Shown here: piece by piece, positions 1 to 6,525 of the stretch
How positions within the stretch are numbered: the first letter of the stretch is position 1
Layout: each line of letters begins with the position of its first letter
From: JACCZZ01 sp044227805
GTDB lineage: Bacteria; Bacteroidota; Bacteroidia; Chitinophagales; UBA10324
Direction of reading: 5' to 3'
Length of the DNA: 10,592 bases
NCBI GenBank assembly: GCA_044227805.1
Contig: JBGAWA010000123.1
Span: 1-10,592, forward strand
Position numbers and translations under genes: made by a program
The notes under the pieces: model-generated
What the model saw: the letters and a program-made list of their open reading frames with translations, nothing else
Told to the model about the DNA's origin: nothing
Database searches by the model: none

Positions 1-178
1 CTCAGTAAATATAAAGAAGCATTGTTGGCTGATTGACTTATTATCTGTTATCCTGCCAGTTATCGTTTTTCGCGGCATCGTCCTATTTATAATTGTATGT
101 CTTCCCCTTTTGCAAGCTCCATGCAGTTATAGTTTAAAATTTGGGTGCAACACCCTTTCTGTCGTTTTATCCTTCAAA
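1..178. other. Non-coding left flank
   Basis: No credible gene is visible in this stretch on either strand. It is A/T-rich and holds one short perfect inverted repeat, GGGTG-CAA-CACCC at 143-155, inside a T-rich context. The minus strand has a short open stretch ending with TAA at 127-129, but the peptide is not recognisable. The region could be leftover sequence from the locus into which the downstream toxin-antitoxin pair was inserted. Confidence 0.5.
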
Positions 179-197
179 ACTCGGAGTTTTTCCGAAT
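179..197. promoter_or_regulatory. Upstream AbiEi operator half (inverted repeat 1)
   Basis: Inverted repeat TCGGA (181-185), 5-nt spacer, TCCGA (191-195), partly extended on both sides. It lies just upstream of the predicted -33 element of the abiE promoter. The same arm sequence and spacer length recur at 242-260, with 63 bp between equivalent positions, i.e. six helical turns on one DNA face. Characterised AbiEi antitoxins repress their own operon by binding paired inverted repeats, so this is the natural candidate; binding itself is inference. Confidence 0.7.
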
Positions 198-203
198 TAA
201 ATA

Positions 204-233
204 TTGTTTTTTTACATAAATATGTTATATTTG
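204..233 (+). promoter_or_regulatory. abiE promoter, Bacteroidota type
   Basis: TTG at 204-206, a 19-nt spacer, then TATATTTG at 226-233, matching the Bacteroidota -33/-7 pattern (TTG, TAnnTTTG). Transcription would start near position 240, just ahead of the second inverted repeat and about 40 nt before the abiEi ATG. The same -7 octamer is present in the promoter at 10267-10297 of this window. Confidence 0.7.
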
Positions 234-241
234 AATAGATT

Positions 242-260
242 ATTCGGATAAATTCCGAAT
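242..260. promoter_or_regulatory. Downstream AbiEi operator half (inverted repeat 2)
   Basis: Perfect 7-bp inverted repeat ATTCGGA (242-248), spacer TAAAT, TCCGAAT (254-260). It sits over the predicted transcription start, a position where a bound repressor would block initiation. It pairs with the related repeat at 179-197. Confidence 0.7.
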
Positions 261-281
261 TAGCATGTAATTTTTAACAAT

Positions 282-920
282 ATGGAGTTCAGAAATGCGA
301 TAGAAGCTTATGCAGGGCAACCCCTGTCGGGGCAACTCCTGCTGGCTGTGCTGAAGGAATACAAGCGGCCGCACGACAAAATTAATGAACTGGTGAAGCA
401 GGGCATGCTGGTGCAGATTAAAAGAGGGTTGTATATACCGGGCCCTAAATTGAAACTGCCGGTACCGGAACTGTTCCTGCTGGCTAATCACCTCTACGGC
501 CCCAGTTATATATCACTGGATTCGGCGCTCCAGCACTGGGGACTGATCCCCGAACGGGTTTATGAAACCGTTTCTGTGACCACGAACCCGTCAAAAAAGA
601 TAAAGACGGCGATAGGACGGTTCACCTATACAAGCCTGGCGCTTCCCTATTACGCTTTCGGCATTCAGCAGGTATCGCTCACCAAAATGCAAACCGTGCT
701 GATGGCGGACGCAGAAAAAGCGGTATGCGATAAAATAGTGCTGACACGTGGGGTGATACTCCGGAGTGTGAAGCAAACGCTGGAAATCCTCGTGGAAGAT
801 TTCAGGATAGACACGGCGAGACTGAAAGAACTGGATATAAAAAAGATCAGTAGTTGGGTGAAGGATGCCCCAAAGGGTAAAAGCCTCGCCATGCTGGTAA
901 AAACATTGAAAACACTATGA
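282..920 (+). CDS. abiEi: AbiEi-like type IV antitoxin / autorepressor
   Basis: A 212-residue protein of the AbiEi antitoxin family. In type IV systems the antitoxin does not bind the toxin protein; it represses the operon and counters the toxin's effect. The N-terminal ~60 residues read as a winged helix that ends in the family-typical strand RGLYIPG, and the C-terminal domain contains DAEKAVCDKI, matching the AbiEi signature (usually S/D-x-EKAxCD). The ATG is preceded by A/T-rich sequence without a clear Shine-Dalgarno, usual for Bacteroidota. Its last four bases overlap the toxin start (ATGA, 917-920), so the two are translationally coupled. The paired inverted repeats upstream fit negative autoregulation. 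Family assignment is confident; the specific regulatory behaviour is inferred from characterised relatives. Confidence 0.88.
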   Translation: MEFRNAIEAYAGQPLSGQLLLAVLKEYKRPHDKINELVKQGMLVQIKRGLYIPGPKLKLPVPELFLLANHLYGPSYISLDSALQHWGLIPERVYETVSVTTNPSKKIKTAIGRFTYTSLALPYYAFGIQQVSLTKMQTVLMADAEKAVCDKIVLTRGVILRSVKQTLEILVEDFRIDTARLKELDIKKISSWVKDAPKGKSLAMLVKTLKTL

Positions 921-2032
921 TAAAGGAATGGCTGGAAGAATATAAGCCAGCAACGCAAAGCGATGCTGAGCAGGCATTGCGCGAGATCATGCAGGAAATC
1001 GCGCTGGCAGGGTTACAGCGTAGTGGCTTTTTTGAGAAAGCGGCCTTCTATGGCGGTACGGCACTCCGCATCTTCCAGGGGCTTCCCCGGTTTTCGGAAG
1101 ACCTGGATTTTTCTTTGCTCGCAGCAAGTGATAACTTTTCGCTGGAACCATATCTCCGGGGCATTGAAGCAGAGTTTAAAGCACTTGGGGTGACAGTCAG
1201 CGTGGAGGAAAAAAATAAAAAAAAGGACACAAAAGTGGACTCCGCTTTTTTGAAGCCGGATACAACCTGGAAAGAGTTGGTAATTAAGGAAATCATGCCG
1301 CAGGAATCAGTAAAGATGCGGCCAGCAATTAAAATTAAGATCGAAGTGGACACACGGCCGCCGCTTGATTTTACAACAGAGGAAAAACTATTGCTGAAAC
1401 CTTTTTCATTTTATGTGAAATGCTTCACACTGCCGGATCTGTTTGCAGGGAAAATGCACGCCCTGCTATTCAGGAAATGGAAAGGAAGAGTGAAGGGACG
1501 GGACTGGTTCGACATGGAATGGTATATCCGAAAAGGAATTCCCCTGAACCTGGTGCACCTTGGGTCGCGGGCCTTCGATAGCGGTGACTGGCCGGCTCCG
1601 GTTATTGCTGAAGCTAATGTCATGCAACTGCTCGATGAAAAAATCGATGCGGTATCCTTTGATAGTATCAAAGCGGATGTGCGGCCTTTTATACGTGAGG
1701 AGAAGGTAATGGAGATTTGGTCACCTGGATATTTTCATGACCTTATTAGGAAAATTAAGTTTATACAGCGCGTATCATTTAATAAACAGTGGTCAGTGCA
1801 ACAACCGTTGGTATATGGCAGGAATATCCGTTTAACATTCGCAAAAGGAAATTTTAATGTAAAAGTACACAGCGCTACCGGTCAGCATTACAGTTGGTTT
1901 GTGGCAGATGACAGGAACGAGTTTGAAATTGACGCCGGGGCAATCAGTGACATCCTCACCCGCAAATTTCCTTTCAAGCAGTCTCGGGAGAAATGCAGGT
2001 CACTGTTGATTTATTTTGAGCGACAATTGTAA
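917..2032 (+). CDS. abiEii: AbiEii-like nucleotidyltransferase toxin with C-terminal extension
   Basis: A 371-residue AbiEii / DUF1814-type toxin of the DNA polymerase-beta nucleotidyltransferase superfamily. Relatives act by NTP-dependent nucleotidyl transfer; some modify tRNA acceptor ends and stop translation, causing abortive infection. Visible motifs: GGTALR (46-51) followed by SEDLDF (60-65) with the metal-binding D62 and D64; KIEVD (141-145); a helix D174-x4-K179-x2-A182 (DLFAGKMHA); and RDWFD (195-199). All expected active-site motifs therefore look intact. The usual family core ends near residue 285 (WSPGYFHDLI region). About 85 further residues follow, ending in a basic, beta-rich segment that I do not recognise, so the protein is longer than a typical AbiEii of roughly 300 residues. 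Start is fixed by the ATGA overlap with abiEi. Confidence 0.9.
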   Translation: MIKEWLEEYKPATQSDAEQALREIMQEIALAGLQRSGFFEKAAFYGGTALRIFQGLPRFSEDLDFSLLAASDNFSLEPYLRGIEAEFKALGVTVSVEEKNKKKDTKVDSAFLKPDTTWKELVIKEIMPQESVKMRPAIKIKIEVDTRPPLDFTTEEKLLLKPFSFYVKCFTLPDLFAGKMHALLFRKWKGRVKGRDWFDMEWYIRKGIPLNLVHLGSRAFDSGDWPAPVIAEANVMQLLDEKIDAVSFDSIKADVRPFIREEKVMEIWSPGYFHDLIRKIKFIQRVSFNKQWSVQQPLVYGRNIRLTFAKGNFNVKVHSATGQHYSWFVADDRNEFEIDAGAISDILTRKFPFKQSREKCRSLLIYFERQL

Positions 2033-2035
2033 TAT

Positions 2036-2233
2036 TTAGTGACTTTTGAAATACGGTATTTCCCGGAGCAGTTCCCTGTTTTTCCAGAGGTCAAGAAAAA
2101 TGTCATGAGACAACGTCTTCAGACAGATTGCTCTCTTTTGAAAGACCAAAGTACAAAAGCGATCAGGCAGGGGACGGTACTGGTAAAACAGTTCCCGGAA
2201 GGCGGTTTCGCCGCCTTCCGCTACCTGCAACAA
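2036..2233 (-). pseudogene. ECF sigma factor, N-terminal remnant
   Basis: The 65-codon reading frame matches the N-terminal region of Bacteroidota ECF (RpoE-like) sigma factors: LLQVAEGGETAFRELF is the standard opening, and DIFLDLWKNRELL followed by PYFKS corresponds to sigma region 2. A complete protein would be about 180-200 residues and contain regions 2.3-2.4 and 4; here the frame stops straight after region 2.2. No convincing ATG exists upstream (the open frame runs back only to a TAG at 2294-2296), so the start is also degraded or missing. It is unlikely to be functional. Its broken end lies three bases from the abiEii stop, which suggests that the toxin-antitoxin module landed in or next to this gene. 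Confidence 0.7.
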
Positions 2234-2463
2234 CGGAGTCTTTTTCCTCGTATGATGAATGTTCTTGCAATGGACGGTTGAAAGCTCACGGGACTAAAAT
2301 AAGGAAAAGCTAACATTTGTTATGACGAATATAGAATAATAAATGCTGCATCAAAACAAATCTAAAGTGAAGATTGACAGGAAACTATAGAGGCTTGTAT
2401 GGATTTGCAACAGCTTAGTCAACCAAACGATGCAAAGAATTGTTTAATCTGAAACTATTTGCT
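2234..2463. other. Intergenic stretch without recognisable gene
   Basis: Stops are frequent in all frames and I see no RNA gene, strong hairpin or clear TTG-N19-TAnnTTTG promoter for the plus-strand pair that follows. Part of it at 2234-2293 is the degraded upstream portion of the sigma factor relic. Confidence 0.4.
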
Positions 2464-2739
2464 ATGATGGAATGGAATGATTACCTGGCCGCACAGGCAA
2501 TGTTAGAAAAAAAATCCCTCGGCCTGATGGATCACGAAAAAAAAGAAATGGCCAAGACTGGCTTTCCCTACCAGAGTTATACAATTTATCCAATAAAAGG
2601 AAGGATATTTTATGTTCCGGCACCAAATGTATTCCGGCATATCATAATGAAGAACGTATTGTTGGAAGCCATCACGAAATATCCTGAACGCTTCGGTACC
2701 GACGATGCCTTGGATGTGATTGAGAAGCTATCCGTTTGA
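2464..2739 (+). CDS. Uncharacterised 91-residue protein, first gene of a coupled pair
   Basis: Not recognised. The product is small, soluble and probably mixed alpha/beta: a helical N-terminus (EWNDYLAAQAMLEKK), a central beta-like stretch (YTIYPIKGRIFYV) and a helical C-terminus (DDALDVIEKL). No transmembrane segment or signal peptide is seen. I chose ATG 2464 over a TTG at 2440 because it is the first ATG in frame; ATG 2467 is equally possible. The stop codon overlaps the possible TTG start of the next gene (TTGA, 2736-2739), which implies coupled translation. The layout, a small protein directly before a toxin-like one, resembles an antitoxin or immunity gene, but that is only positional inference. 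Confidence 0.55.
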   Translation: MMEWNDYLAAQAMLEKKSLGLMDHEKKEMAKTGFPYQSYTIYPIKGRIFYVPAPNVFRHIIMKNVLLEAITKYPERFGTDDALDVIEKLSV

Positions 2740-3200
2740 TTGAACCCACTTTCGATAATACGCAACGACATGCTGAATTCCTGCAAAATGAACAGTTTGG
2801 TTTCGTAATGGAAAACAAGGACGGTGTGATACAGGACCAGGTCCTGCGGATCGATCTGTTTCGCGGGATTAAACCGCATCCAAAAACTGGGAAACCTGAT
2901 TTTGAAGGAGGCATCTTTCATGCCTTCGATCATTTTTCGTATAAAGGAACGAATCTGGCCACCGGGAATGATATAAATGAAATACACAGCCCGGATCAGA
3001 TAATCGGGATGGCCATCAAAGCCTTCTACATGCCGGAGGAAAAAGAACAAACCGCCAAAGGATTCATCGGGCGTATCTCGCTCAACGAAAATTACTGGCT
3101 AAAATTCTCTTTTTACCTGGAACAAGTAAACGGAGTGCATTTCATCAACACCGTACACAAAGAGAAGAAAAAGAGACCTCTCGCCGCAAATCCCACATAG
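2736..3200 (+). CDS. Uncharacterised protein, possible BECR-type toxin nuclease
   Basis: About 154 residues from a TTG that overlaps the previous stop, or 130 from ATG 2808; the TTG is preferred because it gives exact coupling. Visible features are GGIFHAFDHFS in the middle and a C-terminal beta-hairpin-like run, ENYWLKFSFYLE, followed by GVHFINTVHKEKKKR. Such a strand-strand layout with spaced histidines and a terminal Lys/Arg patch is reminiscent of the barnase/EndoU/ColicinD/RelE (BECR) nucleases found in phage-associated and polymorphic toxins. I cannot confirm this from sequence reading, and no family signature is decisive. It is convergent with the PIN gene to its right. Confidence 0.5.
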   Translation: MIEPTFDNTQRHAEFLQNEQFGFVMENKDGVIQDQVLRIDLFRGIKPHPKTGKPDFEGGIFHAFDHFSYKGTNLATGNDINEIHSPDQIIGMAIKAFYMPEEKEQTAKGFIGRISLNENYWLKFSFYLEQVNGVHFINTVHKEKKKRPLAANPT

Positions 3201-3220
3201 GAACCATCTGATTTCTTTGT

Positions 3221-3241
3221 TTTTGCTGACGTAAAGCAAAA
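3221..3241. terminator. Weak hairpin between convergent transcription units
   Basis: TTTTGCT (3221-3227), 7-nt loop, AGCAAAA (3235-3241). It sits between two converging stops (3200 and 3274), where a bidirectional terminator would be expected. The stem is A/T-rich and lacks a long T tract beyond it on either strand, so this is a weak candidate. Confidence 0.25.
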
Positions 3242-3273
3242 CTGGAAAAACTAATTGAAAGAAAAATACCCGG

Positions 3274-4386
3274 TCAATAATCAGGGCTATCCAGGTACTC
3301 GCCATTTATTTTAGCGATCTCAATGCTGGTGCATTCGAATTTGGAATTGATGATAAGGGATATCTCCAGTTCCAACGTTACCGTATCGCTGACAGCCACC
3401 ACATGGTCATTCCACGCTGCATCGATCACATGTAACTTTAGTCCATCATTCATCAGGTACTCGGACTTGTCAATAAAATAATCAATTTCCGTTTCTAATT
3501 GCATTTTGACATCCACGAGAAACTCACGGGAGTTTAATTTTCGTGCCACGATGGAATCAAATATATAATCATCATCAAAGGAGCTGACCATTGGGCTATC
3601 ATTTGCATAGCCAGCGAATAAATAATAATTGTATAAGCTGGAATAAAGAAAATCCTTGAACAGGAATTTATCTATGACAGTCTTCAGATCGAAGTCATCA
3701 AAATCGTTTTTCTGGAGTCTCTCCGTAAATTGATTGGCTTGCGCCAGGAACATTTTTGCGATTTTATCGTTGAACGCCGCTAGTGAGGAATATATTTCGA
3801 TGGAATCGCTTCGAAGATCTTCCTCATCCAGTTCCCGCTCCAGCTCAGCATGTAACTGGTGATTGTCCCCCGCAAAATCATTGTGATTATTGCTGATAAA
3901 AATTAACTCAGGTGTTGCCGCAACTTCTTGTCCGGAAGCGGTAATGAGTGATTTGACATTCTCCCATATCAGGTTATCACGGTATCCCTTTTCGTTACTG
4001 TTAAAAGGTTTTTTGCCCTGCATGGCTTTTTTAGCGAGGTATGCATGACTGGTTGTTGGATAAGGAAGGATGGTAATCTCGTTATCGCTGATGACTTTCT
4101 TAAAATGACGATGATATTTCGCCTTTGCTTTTGCCACCAGCTTATCGGACATGGATATGCCGGTGTTCATATCTGCCAGTTTCTCAAACCGGGTATTCTC
4201 ACTATTGATATCATTCCTTGATTTTTCCAGGCGTTGTTCAAATTTATTCAACACTTCATCCAATACAACTTGCGGAACAGCCAACTCGATATTTCCCTGC
4301 TTTGCATTCTCAAAAAGAACTTTAAAGCCAGGAGAACGCATCCAGAAATCTGCAATGATTATATTGGCATCTAACACGACCTTCAT
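3274..4386 (-). CDS. PIN-domain (DUF4935-like) RNase-like protein
   Basis: A 370-residue protein whose N-terminal ~175 residues form a PIN domain, the Mg/Mn-dependent RNase fold common in VapC-type toxins and defence proteins. Motifs in order: VVLDANIII with catalytic D6; VPQVVLDEV with E44; YRDNLIWENV with D137; and IFISNNHNDFA with D170 near the last acidic position. Together these match the DUF4935 pattern (GYRDxLIW and fIsxNxxDF). The remaining ~195 residues are acidic and not recognised; they could bind a partner or substrate. It is the last gene of the minus-strand run, 9 bases after the membrane-protein gene, so it is probably made together with that protein. No neighbouring VapB-like antitoxin is seen, which argues against a plain VapBC pair. 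Confidence 0.82.
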   Translation of the reverse strand: MKVVLDANIIIADFWMRSPGFKVLFENAKQGNIELAVPQVVLDEVLNKFEQRLEKSRNDINSENTRFEKLADMNTGISMSDKLVAKAKAKYHRHFKKVISDNEITILPYPTTSHAYLAKKAMQGKKPFNSNEKGYRDNLIWENVKSLITASGQEVAATPELIFISNNHNDFAGDNHQLHAELERELDEEDLRSDSIEIYSSLAAFNDKIAKMFLAQANQFTERLQKNDFDDFDLKTVIDKFLFKDFLYSSLYNYYLFAGYANDSPMVSSFDDDYIFDSIVARKLNSREFLVDVKMQLETEIDYFIDKSEYLMNDGLKLHVIDAAWNDHVVAVSDTVTLELEISLIINSKFECTSIEIAKINGEYLDSPDY

Positions 4387-4395
4387 TCCAGTTAC

Positions 4396-4698
4396 TTATT
4401 GGTCGTTTTGTGGAGGGCGTACCACTTCGGGAATAGTAGTAGCGAGTGTACGCAGGATCAGAGGTGCGGATAATCCAATATGAAAGTAGACAATCTTATT
4501 TAGCTTTTGATCACTGTCAAAGTACACATATCCGAGAATGACACTGAGCGCGATATTAAAAAGGATACTCAGGTAATATAAAAAAGAGCGAAAGTCCGGC
4601 TGCCTGTCTTTGGGCGCTTTCATGCCGTCAATAAGATAAAGGAGCTGCACAGCAGCGCCGCCTAAGCCGGATATCAGTACTGGTTCTGGTATGCTCAT
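4396..4698 (-). CDS. Small integral membrane protein, three predicted helices
   Basis: 100 residues, not recognised as a named family. Three hydrophobic segments are visible: residues ~5-24 (ISGLGGAAVQLLYLI), ~39-60 (YLSILFNIALSVILGYVYF) and ~71-90 (FHIGLSAPLILRTLA). The loop between the first two is basic and polar (KAPKDRQPDFR). The ATG lies only 2 bases after the stop of the upstream winged-helix gene and its own stop is 9 bases before the PIN gene, so it is clearly an operon member. Small membrane proteins in defence cassettes often act as membrane-disrupting effectors or anchors; which applies here is unknown. Confidence 0.75.
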   Translation of the reverse strand: MSIPEPVLISGLGGAAVQLLYLIDGMKAPKDRQPDFRSFLYYLSILFNIALSVILGYVYFDSDQKLNKIVYFHIGLSAPLILRTLATTIPEVVRPPQNDQ

Positions 4699-4700
4699 GA

Positions 4701-4973
4701 CTAATCGATTCTGTTTTTAAATGCACCAATGAGTTTGTCCGTAAAGGGGGCTTTGTTGCGGAACATACGCCGGGTTGTAAATAAAGGTTCACCTGCTTTC
4801 ATCCGGTAAGATGACCGGACAAAATCACCGGAGGATGTAATTATTTTCATAACCATATGCTGATCGATTTGGGTTTGCGAAGCAATCTCATCGATTGTTT
4901 TCCAATAATTGTTTCCAGCCTGGTCGAAATACTTTATCAGTTTCTCTTTCTTGGCATCCATATCTTGTGTCAT
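4701..4973 (-). CDS. Small winged-helix-like protein
   Basis: 90 residues. After a short charged N-terminus (DAKKEKLIKYF), residues ~15-70 read as a winged helix: TIDEIASQTQI (helix-turn) then HMVMKIITSSGDFVRS (recognition-helix-like), followed by a wing RMKAGEPLFTTRR. The C-terminus is basic. It may bind nucleic acid or serve as a protein-interaction module; such winged helices also occur as non-DNA-binding adaptors in defence systems. It is 18 bases downstream of the metallopeptidase stop and 2 bases upstream of the membrane-protein start. No family name can be given. Confidence 0.7.
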   Translation of the reverse strand: MTQDMDAKKEKLIKYFDQAGNNYWKTIDEIASQTQIDQHMVMKIITSSGDFVRSSYRMKAGEPLFTTRRMFRNKAPFTDKLIGAFKNRID

Positions 4974-4991
4974 AGCATGGGGTTTAATAAA

Positions 4992-6140
4992 TTAGCTTTT
5001 TCGTAGTTCCTGACTGAATTCAGTCAATACTTTCTTCTCAAATTCGTGAAAATTTTCCGGATCATTCCAAAACTGTTTCCAGGCGTTGTTCAGCAATTGA
5101 TTTACTTTTTTCTCAGAACCCGCACTGGTTAATTCACATTTAATTTCCTTAGTTCCTACATAGCAATACTCCGCTGCCAGTTTAAGGAGTTTATCCGGTA
5201 AGGCGATAGCGTATTCCGGGGTCTTTTTATGACCAGTAATTTGCTTAAATTCCTCCCATTTGACTTCAATCTCTTTTGTTTGCTCCGTTAAACCAAGCGC
5301 ATCCAGTCCATAAAACATGGCTTTCATTCTCGCATCATCAGGCGGATGTAATGTTTTCTGAAAAGTGGGAAGCTTATACACTTCCCAGGACATTTTGGCA
5401 CACATGTGAATGTTCGACCATAAATAAGCCGGACCAAGTGTGAAGGTCGCGAACAAATCACAAAAGAGTTCAATAGACCAGTTCTCCAGCCAAGATTCCT
5501 TCCACACATAAATCTGGTCAAGATCACTGTCCGCAGAGGTATTCAGCTGCTTGTACTTAATGTGTTCATCAAAGTACTTTTTTACTTCAACATTGAACGC
5601 ACCGAGATTGCGCTGAAAAGCTTCGACCTTTGGATTCGTGCCGGAACCCGACAGTAAGGGATGACCGAGTTCATGGTAAATGTCCGGGATATGCAACATA
5701 AACTGCGATTCCAGCAGCGGGATGCAGATCAGGTTGTATTCCGGATAAATATGATAATATTTACGGGAAAGACAGGAAGCTACCGGGTGGGGTAACGGGT
5801 AATTAATTTCAGTACAAATATCATACACGAGTTCATTAACAAATTCGTCATCATCAGACTTGCGGCTCATAGCAGCAATAACTACGTTCTCAATTTCTGA
5901 AAGCCGTCCTGATAAGTGCTTGAATTTTGAAAATTTTTCTTTGATATTTTGTTCGTCATTATAGTCCGGATCATTGTACAGAAAATCCAGCTCTTCGATC
6001 AGTTGTTCCACTTCACGGGTGGCAATAGAGGCTACCGACGTAAAATGACGACCGAGTTCCCGGGCGCCTGGTATCTTGGCCATAAGGGCTCTCCCTTTGC
6101 CGATTGCTTCTCTGATAGCACCATTAATATAATTCTTCAT
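4992..6140 (-). CDS. Cytoplasmic HExxH zinc metallopeptidase-like protein
   Basis: A 382-residue protein with a zincin signature, IYHELGHPLL, giving H156, E157 and H160. Some 64 residues later ENWSIELFCDLFATF supplies an E224-x3-D228 element in which E224 or D228 could be the third zinc ligand, as in gluzincin or related folds. A further conserved-looking HPPDDAR at 265-271 resembles the H-P-P/S element seen after the zinc site in related uncharacterised peptidases. There is no signal peptide or membrane helix, so it acts in the cytoplasm. The N-terminal ~100 residues are helical and charged and the C-terminal ~100 residues are helical too, possible substrate or partner-binding parts. It starts 8 bases after the small gene upstream, within a five-gene block. 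Its substrate is unknown; the membrane and PIN proteins downstream are candidates by position only. Confidence 0.75.
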   Translation of the reverse strand: MKNYINGAIREAIGKGRALMAKIPGARELGRHFTSVASIATREVEQLIEELDFLYNDPDYNDEQNIKEKFSKFKHLSGRLSEIENVVIAAMSRKSDDDEFVNELVYDICTEINYPLPHPVASCLSRKYYHIYPEYNLICIPLLESQFMLHIPDIYHELGHPLLSGSGTNPKVEAFQRNLGAFNVEVKKYFDEHIKYKQLNTSADSDLDQIYVWKESWLENWSIELFCDLFATFTLGPAYLWSNIHMCAKMSWEVYKLPTFQKTLHPPDDARMKAMFYGLDALGLTEQTKEIEVKWEEFKQITGHKKTPEYAIALPDKLLKLAAEYCYVGTKEIKCELTSAGSEKKVNQLLNNAWKQFWNDPENFHEFEKKVLTEFSQELRKS

Positions 6141-6148
6141 CCTGACAC

Positions 6149-6433
6149 TTAGTTGATCTTTGATAATGCATCGCTATTTTCCACTTCCAGCGCCTCAGCA
6201 ATCAATGACACTTTTGGCAGAATAGCTTCGATACTGTTCTGCTGAATTTCCTGGAGTAACGATGTATAAAATTGGTCCGGTTGCTTATTCTCCGATCTCA
6301 ATTCTCGTTCAATGATACTGGCCAGCAATTGGAACTGAGGCTGTGTATTAGCGATATTGCTGACCTGGCTTACGAAATCCATTAGTTGATCTTTCCTGCC
6401 ATCTGTAATGGTTTGACTGATCTTTGCTTTCAC
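6149..6433 (-). CDS. Small helical protein of unknown function
   Basis: About 94 residues from a GTG (6431-6433), since an in-frame stop lies a few codons upstream; ATG at 6382 would give 77. The sequence is almost entirely amphipathic helix (QLLASIIERELRSENK, FYTSLLQEIQQNSIEAILP) with no membrane segment or recognisable motif. It opens the five-gene block and is 8 bases from the metallopeptidase start. It could be a chaperone-like partner, inhibitor or substrate of that enzyme; this is only inferred from adjacency. Confidence 0.6.
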   Translation of the reverse strand: MKAKISQTITDGRKDQLMDFVSQVSNIANTQPQFQLLASIIERELRSENKQPDQFYTSLLQEIQQNSIEAILPKVSLIAEALEVENSDALSKIN

Positions 6434-6525
6434 CAGTATAATCGTTCAAAGATCCAGGCATTTCCCTCTGTTACCTGGAATGTATTGGTATTAAGACTTA
6501 CAGACTCATATAATTTCGTTTAAAG
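6434..6525. promoter_or_regulatory. Argonaute / metallopeptidase-block spacer with inverted repeat
   Basis: This 92-base gap is the only sizeable break within the minus-strand run. It contains an inverted repeat TCCAGG (6453-6458), 15-nt spacer, CCTGGA (6474-6479), about 20-40 bases before the GTG of the next gene. No T tract follows, so it does not look like a terminator. A GATCTTTG on the minus strand is a one-base miss to the -7 consensus and a promoter here is possible but weak. Confidence 0.3.

Noticed and set aside
143..155. GGGTG-CAA-CACCC hairpin as a terminator
   Set aside because: The stem is only 5 bp with a 3-nt loop and the following sequence is an interrupted T stretch; too weak to call.
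2610..3050. 146-codon minus-strand open frame opposite the small plus-strand pair
   Set aside because: It spans both plus-strand genes, its product is not recognisable, and the plus-strand pair has better coupling and protein-like composition; the choice is not certain.
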